The notes: generated from the sequence alone by a model not told the origin. 64,000 nucleotides of DNA from Nonomuraea wenchangensis (GCF_900111685.1 NZ_FOHX01000007.1:49986-113985), one strand, 5' to 3'. Counted from the first letter of the stretch, positions 17,813 to 27,143 are shown. Numbers and translations: made by a program.

Positions 17813-19054
17813 ATGGACGCGAACGAGCCTCGCGAGCAGGGCACCGGCTGGAGCCAGTTCGGCGCCACCCCGCCGGCCGCCGGGGGCTTTCCCCGGCGGG
17901 ACACGATCGTCATGGAGCAGCCGCCCCCGCCGCCCCCCGCGCCCCCGAAGAAGCCCTTCTACGGCGGCAAGGCCGTCGCCGGGCTCGCGCTGGCGGCAGC
18001 GGCCATCGGCGGCGGGATCGTCGGTGGTGCCGTCGTCAACGCGTTCCAGCCCGACCCCGTCTCCGTCACCACCACCTCCAACCCCGGCGCGCCGAGCCCG
18101 GTCTTCAAGACCGCCTCCAGTGACCTGACCGTCGCCGAGGTGGCGGCCAAGGTGCAGCCCAGCGTGGTGATGATCCAGGGCCAGAGCGGTGAGGGCTCCG
18201 GGGTGGTGCTGTCGGAGGACGGCCTCATCCTGACCAACAACCACGTCGTCGTCGGGGCCGGCCAGGGCGGCGGGCAGATGACGGTCAAGTTCAGCGACGG
18301 CAAGACGGCCAAGGCCAGTGTGGTCGGCACCGACCCGGCCACCGACCTCGCCGTCATCCGCGCCGAGGGGGCCTCCGGGCTGACCAAGGCCACGCTCGGC
18401 GACAGCGACCAGCTCAAGGTCGGCGACGACGTGCTCGCCATCGGCAGCCCGCTCGGTCTCGACGGCTCCGTCACCAGGGGCATCGTCAGCGCCCTGGACC
18501 GCACTCTGACGGTCGGCGGCGAGCAGCGCCGGCAGCTCCCGCCCGGCTGGGGCCAGGAGCAGCAGGGCCAGAGCGAGGAGCCGACCACGATCGGCGGCGC
18601 CATCCAGACCGACGCCTCGATCAACCCGGGCAACTCGGGCGGCGCGCTGGTCAACGCGGCCGGTGAGCTGATCGGCATCAACACCGCGATCGCCTCCGAG
18701 GCGGCCGGCGGCGGCGTCGGCTTCGCCATCCCGGTCAACACCGCCAAGCAGGTGGCCGACCAGCTCATCAGTTCCGGCAAGGTCACCCACGCCTTCCTCG
18801 GCGTCAGTGTGACGGACGCGACAGGCGACGTTCCCGGCGCCCTGATCAGGGAGATCACCGCCGGAAGCCCCGCGGAGAAGGCCGGTCTGCGGCAGGGCGA
18901 CCTCATCACCAAAATCAACGACAAGGCGGTTGACGGGGGCGATACGGTTGTTGGACAGGTCAGAGGTTTCAAACCCGGTCAAGCGGTCAAGATCACATAT
19001 ATGAGGGACGGGCAGGCCCACGACGCCACCGTCACCCTCGTCGAGAAGAAATAA
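17813..19054 (+). CDS. Membrane-anchored HtrA/DegP-type serine protease with PDZ domain
   Basis: Envelope quality-control protease of 413 residues. A Pro-rich cytoplasmic N-terminus is followed by one membrane helix (about residues 50-75, AVAGLALAAAAIGGGIVGGA), then the trypsin-like domain outside the cell. The triad is visible: His in LTNNHVV, Asp in DPATDLAVIR and Ser in NPGNSGGAL. A PDZ domain (FLGVSVTDATG ... GSPAEKAGLRQGD) occupies the C-terminus and would bind exposed hydrophobic tails. ATG 17813 follows GAGGAGATGACAG. No two-component partner is adjacent. Confidence 0.95.
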   Translation: MDANEPREQGTGWSQFGATPPAAGGFPRRDTIVMEQPPPPPPAPPKKPFYGGKAVAGLALAAAAIGGGIVGGAVVNAFQPDPVSVTTTSNPGAPSPVFKTASSDLTVAEVAAKVQPSVVMIQGQSGEGSGVVLSEDGLILTNNHVVVGAGQGGGQMTVKFSDGKTAKASVVGTDPATDLAVIRAEGASGLTKATLGDSDQLKVGDDVLAIGSPLGLDGSVTRGIVSALDRTLTVGGEQRRQLPPGWGQEQQGQSEEPTTIGGAIQTDASINPGNSGGALVNAAGELIGINTAIASEAAGGGVGFAIPVNTAKQVADQLISSGKVTHAFLGVSVTDATGDVPGALIREITAGSPAEKAGLRQGDLITKINDKAVDGGDTVVGQVRGFKPGQAVKITYMRDGQAHDATVTLVEKK

Positions 19055-19073
19055 CAAGGACCCCCTCTTGGAC

Positions 19074-19114
19074 GGGTGTGCCGTCGAGATCGCTGCGGAC
19101 TCGGCGGCACACCC
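19074..19114. terminator. Bidirectional hairpin terminator
   Basis: 15-nt arms (GGGTGTGCCGTCGAG and CTCGGCGGCACACCC, one T opposite G) around an 11-nt loop, 20 bp after the htrA stop. It also lies just beyond the stop of the convergent ABC permease gene. Confidence 0.8.
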
Positions 19115-19132
19115 CCCCAATTCATGCGGGGA

Positions 19133-19873
19133 TCAGGAGAAACGCCGGCCTTCGTCCCGCCGGTACGCCCAGGCGGCGGCCACCGCCGTCGCGGCCGTCC
19201 AGACCGCCAGCATCACCAGCGGCACGGTGCCGGGAGCGGTCCCGGCGACCGCCCACCAGATCAGCTCGGCCGCGCCCCTGGTCGGCACGTACGGCGAGAC
19301 GACCTGCACGAACCCCGGCAGGATCTGCGGCGGCAGCAGCAGCCCGCCCACGATCGCCATCGGGAAGAACAGCACCTGCGCCACCGCCATCGCGGCCTTC
19401 GACGACAGCAGCAGCCCGATGAGCAGCCCCATCAGCATGAACGGCACGCTCCCCGCGATCAGCGCGCCCAGCCCGAGCAGCAGCCGCCCCGGCGTGATCG
19501 TCGCCTCGGTGAACAGCGCGGCCACCACGATCACGGGGACCACCGACACCAGCATCACGGCGAGCGTCGACAGCATCCGCCCGGCGAAGCGCGGGAACGG
19601 CCCGGCAGGCAGGGTACGCAGATAGGGGTTCCATGGCAGCTCGCGGTCCTGCGACACCGAGACGGCGAGCCCGATCAGCGCCGCCGACATCGCGCCGAAG
19701 AACATCAGCGAGCCGGTCGCGGTGGTCGCCGCCACCGGGTCCTGGCCGGCGAACGGCACCACGAACGCCACCATCGACACGGCCGGGAACAACGAGCTGG
19801 CCAGCAGCCCGATCGGGACCCTGATCTGCTCCAGCAGGAGATAGCGGGTGTGTGCGGCGACGAGGCTAGGCAT
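19133..19873 (-). CDS. ABC-2 type exporter permease
   Basis: Integral membrane subunit of 246 residues with six helices, of the ABC-2 exporter type; LTPGRLLLGLGALIAGSVPF-like helices and the QILPGFVQVVSPYVPTRGAAE segment before the last helices are typical. It starts at ATG 19873 inside the end of the ATPase gene (8-bp overlap). It is the last gene of a four-gene overlapping operon (membrane protein, winged-helix regulator, ATPase, permease). The exported substrate is not known. Confidence 0.88.
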   Translation of the reverse strand: MPSLVAAHTRYLLLEQIRVPIGLLASSLFPAVSMVAFVVPFAGQDPVAATTATGSLMFFGAMSAALIGLAVSVSQDRELPWNPYLRTLPAGPFPRFAGRMLSTLAVMLVSVVPVIVVAALFTEATITPGRLLLGLGALIAGSVPFMLMGLLIGLLLSSKAAMAVAQVLFFPMAIVGGLLLPPQILPGFVQVVSPYVPTRGAAELIWWAVAGTAPGTVPLVMLAVWTAATAVAAAWAYRRDEGRRFS

Positions 19874-20759
19874 GGGCGGTCTCCTTCTGGCCGGACGTGG
19901 CGGTGAGGGCCAGGAAGGCCTCCTCCAGGGTGGTGGGCCGGATCTCCAGCCCCGAGAACGGAGCCCCGCTGCGCACCAGCTCGACCACCAGCCGGTCGGG
20001 ATCGGTGGTGAGCAGCTCGATCCGGCCGTCGCGGTGCTCGGAGCCGAGGACGCCGGGCAGCTCGGGCAGGTCCGCGGCGGTGAGCGAGACCTTGCGTACG
20101 CCCACGAAGTCGCGTACCGCGGCCACCGTGTCGTCGGCCAGCACCCGTCCATGGCCGATGACCACGACCCGCTCGGCCAGGGCCTCGATCTCCTCCAGGT
20201 AGTGGCTGGTCACCAGCACGGTGCCGCCCTCCTGCTGGAAGGACCTGATGCCGTCCCACAGCGTCCGCCTGGCCTCGACGTCGAGGCCGGTGGTGGGCTC
20301 GTCCAGGAAGACCAGGCGCGGGCGGCCGGCGAAGGCGAGCGCCACGGCCAGCCGCCGCCGCTGCCCGCCCGACAGGCCGCCGACCTGCCGCCGCGCCAGG
20401 TCCTCCAGGCCGAACCTGGCGAGCAGCTCGCCCCGCTCCACCGGGTCGGGGAAGTGCGCCGAGACGAAGTCGACGATCTCGCCCACCCTCAACGACTCGG
20501 GCAGGCCGGTCTCCTGCGGGGTCATGCCGATGGCGCGCCGCCGCGCCGGGTCCGTCGGCGAGCCGCCGAGCAGCTCGACCGTGCCGGAGGACGGGCGGCG
20601 CAGGCCGACGAACAGGTTGATCAGGGTGGACTTGCCCGCGCCGTTCGGGCCGAGCAGTCCGACCAGCTCACCGGCCCGGATGTCCAGCGAGACGCGGTCG
20701 AGCGCCAGCACGTCGCCGTAGCGGCGGCCGGCCTCGACGGCCCTGGCGAGGATCGTCAT
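19866..20759 (-). CDS. ABC exporter ATP-binding protein
   Basis: ATPase of 297 residues for the neighbouring ABC-2 permease. Walker A is GPNGAGKST, the signature is LSGGQRRRLAVALA, Walker B is LVFLDEPTTGLD and the switch His is in TSHYLEE. The C-terminal extension ends in the TTLEEAFLALT element seen in DrrA-like exporters. Its ATG overlaps the regulator stop as ATGA. Context suggests export of a lipid, peptide or drug under local transcriptional control. Confidence 0.92.
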   Translation of the reverse strand: MTILARAVEAGRRYGDVLALDRVSLDIRAGELVGLLGPNGAGKSTLINLFVGLRRPSSGTVELLGGSPTDPARRRAIGMTPQETGLPESLRVGEIVDFVSAHFPDPVERGELLARFGLEDLARRQVGGLSGGQRRRLAVALAFAGRPRLVFLDEPTTGLDVEARRTLWDGIRSFQQEGGTVLVTSHYLEEIEALAERVVVIGHGRVLADDTVAAVRDFVGVRKVSLTAADLPELPGVLGSEHRDGRIELLTTDPDRLVVELVRSGAPFSGLEIRPTTLEEAFLALTATSGQKETAHA

Positions 20760-21079
20760 GAAGTCCCTCCAGCGGGGTCGAGCAGGGCGCGGATCGCCCT
20801 GGTGTAATCCTCGAAGGCCAGCCGTCCGCGCCTCGTCAGCGCGATGTACGTGACCGGGGTGCGGCCTTTGTGTGTCTTGGTGATGCGGACGTACTCCGCC
20901 TCCTCCAGCTTCGTCAGGTGGACCGAGAGGTTGCCGGCCGTCATGCCGAGCAGGTCCTTGAGCGAGCCGAAGGTCATCTCGTCCCCGTCGCCGAGGACGT
21001 TGAGCGCGGCGACCACCCGCAGCCTCGCCTGCGCGTGGATGACCGGGTCCAGCTCGGGCGGCCCCTTGTCCGCCGTCAT
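20756..21079 (-). CDS. Winged-helix transcriptional regulator (ArsR/MarR-like, HTH_34 type)
   Basis: DNA-binding protein of 107 residues; it is one winged-helix domain (MTFGSLKDLLGMTAGNLSVH, then LTKLEEAEYVRI and a wing THKGRTPVTYIALT). These short regulators usually control the ABC/membrane operon they sit in. It overlaps the genes on both sides by four bases. The dyad at 21722-21742 upstream of the operon is its probable operator. Confidence 0.87.
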   Translation of the reverse strand: MTADKGPPELDPVIHAQARLRVVAALNVLGDGDEMTFGSLKDLLGMTAGNLSVHLTKLEEAEYVRITKTHKGRTPVTYIALTRRGRLAFEDYTRAIRALLDPAGGTS

Positions 21080-21699
21080 GAGCGGCGCCTCCACCACAGG
21101 CCCGCAACGATGAACCCGCCGCCCAGCAGCACCGCCGTCAGCAGCGCGTGCCAGCCGGGGCCGAGCAGGATCCCCAGCAGGTTGACGGCGGCGGTCCAGA
21201 CGCCGACGGAGAACATCTGGCGGCTGGACCACACGGCGCCGCCCACCATGTAGAGCACCGTCACGATCGTCAGCATCGAGCCGCCCCAGAGCAGCTGGCT
21301 CTCCGCCGGCGGCAACAGGGGCCCGAGCCGGACGTCGAGCACGGCCGTCAGCGCGATCCCGGCGAACCACGACCAGCCGTACATCGAGCCCCGGTCCCTG
21401 GTCGCGCCGCGGACCTGCCGGTTGGCGCGGGTGATGCCGTAGGCGGCCACCCCGCCGGCCACGAGCTGGGCGGCGGTCAGCAGGGACACCGCCGCGCCCT
21501 GGCTGATCGGCGCGTAGGAGCGCCCGTCGAGCCCGATGTGCAAGAACAGGGCGGTGAAGCCGATCAGCCAGGCGACGCCCCACGGCAGGTAGAGCAGCAG
21601 CGGGTCGATGTAGATGTGCCGGGCCGCGGCGGCCTGCTGCGCCTCGATGACACGCAGCGTCTCCTCCGGGCTGGGGGGCCGCTCGTCGTCCTCAAGCAT
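21076..21699 (-). CDS. Multi-pass membrane protein of the ABC operon
   Basis: Six hydrophobic helices, preceded by a short acidic cytoplasmic N-terminus (MLEDDERPPSPEETLRVIEA). No catalytic motif is seen and no named function can be given; similar proteins accompany small winged-helix regulators and ABC exporters in actinomycetes. ATG 21699 has GAGGAG five bases upstream, so the extra codons up to 21735 are not used. It is the first gene of the operon. Confidence 0.8.
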   Translation of the reverse strand: MLEDDERPPSPEETLRVIEAQQAAAARHIYIDPLLLYLPWGVAWLIGFTALFLHIGLDGRSYAPISQGAAVSLLTAAQLVAGGVAAYGITRANRQVRGATRDRGSMYGWSWFAGIALTAVLDVRLGPLLPPAESQLLWGGSMLTIVTVLYMVGGAVWSSRQMFSVGVWTAAVNLLGILLGPGWHALLTAVLLGGGFIVAGLWWRRRS

Positions 21700-21721
21700 G
21701 CAAACTCCTCGGTCGGCCAAA

Positions 21722-21742
21722 CTGGTTTGAATCATAAACCAG
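21722..21742. promoter_or_regulatory. Operator dyad of the ABC exporter operon
   Basis: CTGGTTT-N7-AAACCAG is a perfect 7-bp inverted repeat, 23 bp before the start codon of the first gene. It is AT-rich against its surroundings. Binding by the operon's own winged-helix regulator is inferred from position only. Confidence 0.6.
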
Positions 21743-21781
21743 ATTGCGCCGCCAACACAACGTCCGGCCGTACGGGACCGG

Positions 21782-23476
21782 CTATCTCCGGGTGAGGACC
21801 TCGGACTCCCACAGGTCGCGGTAGTAGCCGGGGACGGCCACCAGCTCGTCGTGCCGGCCGCGCTGGGTGACCCGGCCCTCCTCCAGCACCACGACCTCGT
21901 CCACCGACTCCAGGCCCTTGAGCCGGTGGGTGACGAGCAACGTCGTACGGTCCCTGGTGACGTCGAGCAGGTCGGCCATCAGCCGGTCGGCGGTCTCCTC
22001 GTCCAGGGCCTCGGCCGGCTCGTCCAGCAGGAGCACCGGCGGGTCGTACAGCAGGGCCCGCGCCAGGGCCAGGCGCTGGAGCTGGCCGCCCGAGACGGTC
22101 CTGCCGTCCTCGCCCAGCTCGGCGTCCCAGCCGGTGCGCTCCACCCAGTCGCCGAGCCGGGCGTCGTCCACGGCCCGGCGCAGCCGCTCGTCGCCCGCGT
22201 CGGGTCCGGCCAGGCGGAGGTTGTCGCGCAGCGTCGTACGGAAGATGTACGGGTCCTGGGTGAGCCCGGTCATGAGCGTCCGCACGTCGTCGCCGGCCAG
22301 GTCGCGGACGTCCGCGCCGTTGACCGTGACACGCCCGGACTCCGGCTCCACCAGCCGCATCAGCGCCGCCAGCAGGGTGCTCTTGCCCGCGCCGCTCGGC
22401 CCGACGATCGCGACCCGCCTGCCGGGCGTGAGCCGCAGCGACACGCCGTCCAGCGCGGGCCGGGTCTCCCGCCCGGCGGGGGCGGGGGAGTGGCGGACGA
22501 CCAGGTCCTCGACCTCGACGGTCAGCGGGGACTCCGGGCGCGGCGCGGGGGCGGCCGGCTCGGCGACGGCCGGGGCCGCGGCGCGTACCTCGCGCAGCCG
22601 GCGCAACGCCGCCGTGATGCCGGCCATCCGCTCGCCCGCCGCCGCGAGCGGCAGCACCGGCTCGAACGACACCAGCGCGGTCAGCGCGAGCACCGCCGTG
22701 CCGACCGAGCCCACCTGCGCGCCCTGGGCGAGCAGCACGACGGCGGCGACGGTCAGGCCCTGCAGCAGCGTGCCCCCGGCGAGCGCGGCGGCGTGCACGC
22801 GGGCCTGGCGGCGTTCGAGCGCGGCCAGCGCCTCGTCGGCGGCCTCCGCCCGGCGCAGGGCCGCCTCGTCGGCGCCGTACGCGGCCAGGTCCGCCGAGCC
22901 GTGCACCAGGTCCGCCACCCGGCCCGCCAGCTCGGCGCGGGCCGGCGCGATCCTGGCCGCCCAGCGGCGGGCGGCCGCCGCCGTGCCCGCGGGCAGCGCG
23001 AGCCCGGCCAGCGCCAGCCCGGCCACCAGCACCAGCGCCGCCAGAGGCAGGATGGTCAGCCCGACCACCACGGCCGCCAGCCCGGCCACCGCCGCCGCGG
23101 CGGCCGGCAGCAGGCAGCGCACCAGCAGGTCCTGCACCGCCTCGGTGTCGTCCACCATGCGGCTCAGCAGGTCGGCGCCGCCGTGGCGGGGCCGCTGCGG
23201 CGGGATCAGCGCGCCGTAGAGGTCCTCGCGGGTGCCGGCCTGGGCGCGCAGGGCCACGTCGTGGCCGGTGAGGCGCTCGACGTACCGGAAGACGCCCTTG
23301 CCCGTCGCGAACGCCCTGGTCGCCACGATCGCCACGCTCAGCGCGGCCAGTGGCGGCTGCTGGGCGGCCCTGGTGATCAGCCAGGCCGCCGCCGCGATCA
23401 GCCCGAGCCCGGCCAGATCCGCCGCCGCCCCGGCCAGCACGGCCCACACCAGCCGCTTGCCCATGACCCGCCTCAT
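21782..23476 (-). CDS. cydC: ABC exporter CydC (cytochrome bd assembly)
   Basis: Half-transporter of 564 residues with an N-terminal six-helix membrane domain and a C-terminal ATPase (Walker A GPSGAGKST, signature VSGGQLQRLALARAL, Walker B VLLLDEPAEALD). CydDC exports cysteine and glutathione-like thiols, or handles heme, and is needed for active cytochrome bd. It overlaps cydD by four bases and closes the cydABDC operon. The substrate in actinomycetes, which use mycothiol, is not settled. Confidence 0.93.
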   Translation of the reverse strand: MRRVMGKRLVWAVLAGAAADLAGLGLIAAAAWLITRAAQQPPLAALSVAIVATRAFATGKGVFRYVERLTGHDVALRAQAGTREDLYGALIPPQRPRHGGADLLSRMVDDTEAVQDLLVRCLLPAAAAAVAGLAAVVVGLTILPLAALVLVAGLALAGLALPAGTAAAARRWAARIAPARAELAGRVADLVHGSADLAAYGADEAALRRAEAADEALAALERRQARVHAAALAGGTLLQGLTVAAVVLLAQGAQVGSVGTAVLALTALVSFEPVLPLAAAGERMAGITAALRRLREVRAAAPAVAEPAAPAPRPESPLTVEVEDLVVRHSPAPAGRETRPALDGVSLRLTPGRRVAIVGPSGAGKSTLLAALMRLVEPESGRVTVNGADVRDLAGDDVRTLMTGLTQDPYIFRTTLRDNLRLAGPDAGDERLRRAVDDARLGDWVERTGWDAELGEDGRTVSGGQLQRLALARALLYDPPVLLLDEPAEALDEETADRLMADLLDVTRDRTTLLVTHRLKGLESVDEVVVLEEGRVTQRGRHDELVAVPGYYRDLWESEVLTRR

Positions 23477-25194
23477 GCCTCGCCCCCGCTCTCGCCATGA
23501 CCGGCCGCCACGCGCTCACCCTGCCGCCCGCCGGGTTCGACGGGTGCGCCGGTGTCGGCGACGACGCGGCCGGCGTGCAGGCGGATGATGCGGTCGGCCA
23601 GGTCGATCATCGCCGGCCGGTGGGCGACGATGACGGCCGTGCGGCCCCGTGCCAGCTCGGCCGTGCCCGCCACCACCGCGGCCTCGCTGCGCCCGTCCAG
23701 GCGGGCCGTGGGCTCGTCCAGGAGCAGCACGGACGCCTCCGGCCGGCAGAAGGCGCGGGCCAGCGCGACCCGCTGGCGCTGCCCGGCCGAAAGGTTCGCG
23801 CCCCGCTCGCCGACCACGGTCGCGAAGCCCTGGGGGAGCGCGGCCACGAAGTCGGCGTGCGCGGCCTCGGCGGCGCGGCGTACGTCCTCGTCGGAGGCCC
23901 CGGGCGCGCCGAGGCGGATGTTGTCGGCGACCGACGTCGCGAACAGGTGGGGCCGCTGCGCCACGAACGCCAGCCGCGCCCGCCACGCCGCCGGGTCCAG
24001 CTCCCGCAGGTCGGCACCGTCCACGAGCACCCGGCCCGTCGCCGGCTGCACGAACCCGAGCAGCAGGTGCAGCAGCGTGCTCTTGCCGCCGCCGCTCTCG
24101 CCCACCAGCGCCACCCGCTCCCCGGGCCGGATGGTGAGCGTGACGTCCTCCAGCGCGGCGGCCTCACGCCCTGGGTAGCGTACGGTGACGTTCTCCAGCC
24201 GGATCTCCGGCGGGCCCGCCGACGGCGGCGCGGCCCGGCCTGCGCCTTCCCGCCGCGCGTCCCCTTCCGTGTCCAGCACGGCGAAGGCCGCGTCGGCCGC
24301 CGCCACGCCCTCCATGGAGGCGTGGAAGCGCGTCCCCATGGCCCGCAGCGGCAGGTACGCCTCCGGCGCCAGCAGCAGCACCAGCAGCGCCGTCGTGAGG
24401 TCCAGCGAGCCGCCGAGCAGCCGCAGCCCGATCGGCACCGCCACCAGCGCCAGCGACAGCGACGCGCACAGCTCCAGCACCAGCGACGACAGGAACGCCA
24501 CCCGCAGCGTCCGCATGGTCGCGCTCCGGTGGGCCTCGGCCACCTCCCGGATGACGCCGGCCTGGTAGCGGGCCCGGCCGAAGGCGCGCAGCGTGGGCAG
24601 GCCGCGTACGACGTCGAGGAAGTGCCCGCCGAGCCGCGACAGCGCGAGGTACTGACGTTCGGTGACCGCCTTGGTCGTCATGCCGACGAGCGCACCGAAG
24701 ATCGGGATGAGCGGCAGCGTGACGAGCACGATGACCGCGCTGGCGAGGTCGGCGGCGAACAGCCGGACCAGCACGGCGATCGGCACCACCGCGGCCACCG
24801 CGATCGACGGCAGGTAGCCGGTGAGGTAGGCGTCCAGGCCGTCGAGGCCGCGCCCGGTCAGCGTGACCAGCTCGCCCGAGCGGTGCGCGGCCAGCCCGCC
24901 CGGCCCCAGCTCGCGCAGCCGGGCCAGCAGCCGGTGGCGCAGCGCCGACTTCACGCCGGTCGCGGTGCGCCCGGCGAAGATGCCCTGGGCCCAGGCGAGC
25001 AGCGCCCGCACGCCGACGACGGCGGCCAGCGCGCCGAGCGCGGCGGCGGTGAAGCGGCCGGACAGCACGCCGGCCAGCAGCTCGGCCTGCACCAGCACGA
25101 GCAGCCCGGCCAGTACGGCCGCCACCAGCGTGACGGCCAGATGGAGGCGTACCGCCCGCTCGGCCCGCATGAGCCGCAGAAGATCCTTGTGCAC
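23473..25194 (-). CDS. cydD: ABC exporter CydD (cytochrome bd assembly)
   Basis: Partner half-transporter of 573 residues. The membrane domain contains GELVTLTGRGLDGLDAYLTG and LVRLFAADL, typical CydD features; the ATPase has Walker A GESGGGKST, signature LSAGQRQRVALARAF and Walker B VLLLDEPTARLD. The start is GTG at 25194, with GAGGG overlapping the cydB stop codon, so translation is likely coupled. It heterodimerises with CydC. Confidence 0.93.
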   Translation of the reverse strand: MHKDLLRLMRAERAVRLHLAVTLVAAVLAGLLVLVQAELLAGVLSGRFTAAALGALAAVVGVRALLAWAQGIFAGRTATGVKSALRHRLLARLRELGPGGLAAHRSGELVTLTGRGLDGLDAYLTGYLPSIAVAAVVPIAVLVRLFAADLASAVIVLVTLPLIPIFGALVGMTTKAVTERQYLALSRLGGHFLDVVRGLPTLRAFGRARYQAGVIREVAEAHRSATMRTLRVAFLSSLVLELCASLSLALVAVPIGLRLLGGSLDLTTALLVLLLAPEAYLPLRAMGTRFHASMEGVAAADAAFAVLDTEGDARREGAGRAAPPSAGPPEIRLENVTVRYPGREAAALEDVTLTIRPGERVALVGESGGGKSTLLHLLLGFVQPATGRVLVDGADLRELDPAAWRARLAFVAQRPHLFATSVADNIRLGAPGASDEDVRRAAEAAHADFVAALPQGFATVVGERGANLSAGQRQRVALARAFCRPEASVLLLDEPTARLDGRSEAAVVAGTAELARGRTAVIVAHRPAMIDLADRIIRLHAGRVVADTGAPVEPGGRQGERVAAGHGESGGEA

Positions 25195-25200
25195 GTGCCC

Positions 25201-25965
25201 TCAGAAGAACGACGGGAGCCGGAAGGCGTCCTTCCCTGGACGGAAAGTGCGCCATACCCATAGTTGCGCGCCCAGCATGATGGGTGCGAACGGCAGGACC
25301 ATGAGACTGAGCACATTCAAACTAGCCGCGGACACGGTGTGCTCGACCAGGTAAGGCATCGCCCCGGCCAGCACCCCCGCCACGGGCAGCGCCGCCACGG
25401 CCCCCGACACCACCAGCGCCCGCCCGCTCCGGACCGCGCCGAAGTCGCCCGGCGTCCGCCAGGCCAGGAACGTCCACCCGTGCCAGGCGAACAGCAGCGT
25501 CACCACCATGCCCAGCATCAGCCCCATGGGGTGCATCGGCGAGGCGGTGAACCCGGTGGCGGCGGCGTACAGCGCCATGCCCCATCCGAACGACAGCCCC
25601 AGCGACCCGAAGGCGATCATCGCGTCCCAGAAGCCGCGCCACCCGGGCCCGTCCGCGCGGCGGCGGAACCACAGCCCGGCGTCGCGCAGCACCCAGCTCA
25701 GCAGCATCGCCACCACGACCGGGTAGAGCGCGAACAGCACCTCGCCCTCCAGCGCCGGATAGACCCCGAACAGCGTCCCCGCCACGGCCACCAGCCACAC
25801 CTCGTTGGCCAGCACGTACGGCGCCATCGCCGCCACCATGCGGTCGCGCCCGTCGCGGGTGCGCCCGAGCACCGGCAGCAGCACCCCGACCCCGAGGTCG
25901 AAGCCCTCCAGCGCGAAGTAGCCGACCAGCAGCACCGCGAAGAAGGCGAACCAGATCACGTCCAT
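25201..25965 (-). CDS. cydB: Cytochrome bd oxidase subunit II, short form
   Basis: Structural partner of CydA. The N-terminus is canonical (VIWFAFFAVLLVGYFALEGF then DLGVGVLLP), as are the FWDAMIAFGS and AWHGWTFLAWRT helices and the terminal helix. At 254 residues it is about 80 shorter than usual CydB (330-380). I count seven helices and appear to miss one helix plus a loop between the sixth and last helix. The start ATG has GGGAGG overlapping the cydA stop. No frameshift is seen, so it looks like a natural short form. Confidence 0.9.
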   Translation of the reverse strand: MDVIWFAFFAVLLVGYFALEGFDLGVGVLLPVLGRTRDGRDRMVAAMAPYVLANEVWLVAVAGTLFGVYPALEGEVLFALYPVVVAMLLSWVLRDAGLWFRRRADGPGWRGFWDAMIAFGSLGLSFGWGMALYAAATGFTASPMHPMGLMLGMVVTLLFAWHGWTFLAWRTPGDFGAVRSGRALVVSGAVAALPVAGVLAGAMPYLVEHTVSAASLNVLSLMVLPFAPIMLGAQLWVWRTFRPGKDAFRLPSFF

Positions 25966-25976
25966 GTCAGTCCTCC

Positions 25977-27143
25977 CTAAAGGCTCAGCGCGGGGGTGCG
26001 CGTCTCGCCGGGCACGCCGGCGCCCAGGTCGGGCTCGCGCGGCCCGCGCCTGATCGCCCGCGCGATGAGCACGTAGTCGACGACCGCGAGCAGCCCCAGC
26101 ACGCCCGCGAACCCGGCCAGCGAGGCGGTGACCATGCCCGCCGTGAGTCCGGGCGTCATGGCGTCGGCCACGGTCAGCTTGCCCCAGACCATCCACGGCT
26201 GCCGCCCGACCTCCCTCGCCACCCACCCGGCGATGGACAGCACGAACGGCAGCGGCGTCATCGCGACGAGCAGCGGGTGCGCCCACCGCCAGCGCGGCAG
26301 GAAACGGATCAGCGGCAGCATGACGAGCAGCACGACCAGCCCGAGCAGCTGCCCGACCTCCATCATGAGGGCCAGCGCGAGCGCCGCGCCGGTGTTGTCC
26401 CACTTGCCGTCCTGCACCCCGGCGAACTGCGCGTAGCCGAAGCCCATCGTGAACGTGACGCCGATCGCGGCCGTCACCACGCCGAGGCGCATCGAGCGGG
26501 TGAAGAACTCGACCTGCTCGGTACGCCGCCGCAGCATGTAGGCGCTCGCCCCGACCAGCACCATGCCGCCGGTGAACAGCCCGGCCGCCACGACGTGCGG
26601 GAAGGAGAACACCAGCGCCTTGTTGGTCAGCAGCGCGCCGAAGTCGACCAGCTCCAGCCGGCCGTCGCGGGCGACGGACCCGGCCGGGTTCTGCAGGAAC
26701 GAGTTGGCCAGCATGATGAAGAACGCGCTCGCGTACGCGGTGAGCGTCACGAGCCAGATGCACGCCAGGTGCAGCCACCGGGGCAGCCGGCCCCAGCCGA
26801 AGATCCACAGCCCGAGGAACGTGGACTCCAGGAAGAAGGCCAGCAGCGTCTCCATGGCGAGCGGCGCGCCGAAGACGTCACCGGCGTAGTGGGACAGCCC
26901 GCTCCACGCCAGGCCGAACTGGAACTCCATCACCAGCCCGGTGACGATGCCGAGCGCGTAGTTGATGACGTAGATCTGCCCCCAGAAGCGGGTCATCGCC
27001 TCGTGGTGCGGCCGGCCCGTCATCGCCCAGCGGGTGTGCATGAGCGCCACCAGCGGCGCCATCCCCAGCGTGAGCACGACGAACAGGAAGTGCAGCCCGC
27101 CGGTCACGGCGAACTGCGTGCGTGCAAGGTCGAGTAAGTCCAT
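25977..27143 (-). CDS. cydA: Cytochrome bd oxidase subunit I, short Q-loop
   Basis: Quinol-oxidising, oxygen-reducing subunit with hemes b558, b595 and d. The b595 ligand His is in GGLHFLFV, the proton-channel glutamates are in PLAMETLLAFFLEST, the b558 His is in FPHVVAAG, and GRQPWMVWG is the conserved loop. With 388 residues it is shorter than the E. coli type, mainly because the region between the sixth and seventh helices is brief. GGAGCC precedes ATG 27143. A four-unit operator array separates it from divergent padR. The oxidase supports respiration at low oxygen or under NO/sulfide stress. Confidence 0.95.
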   Translation of the reverse strand: MDLLDLARTQFAVTGGLHFLFVVLTLGMAPLVALMHTRWAMTGRPHHEAMTRFWGQIYVINYALGIVTGLVMEFQFGLAWSGLSHYAGDVFGAPLAMETLLAFFLESTFLGLWIFGWGRLPRWLHLACIWLVTLTAYASAFFIMLANSFLQNPAGSVARDGRLELVDFGALLTNKALVFSFPHVVAAGLFTGGMVLVGASAYMLRRRTEQVEFFTRSMRLGVVTAAIGVTFTMGFGYAQFAGVQDGKWDNTGAALALALMMEVGQLLGLVVLLVMLPLIRFLPRWRWAHPLLVAMTPLPFVLSIAGWVAREVGRQPWMVWGKLTVADAMTPGLTAGMVTASLAGFAGVLGLLAVVDYVLIARAIRRGPREPDLGAGVPGETRTPALSL

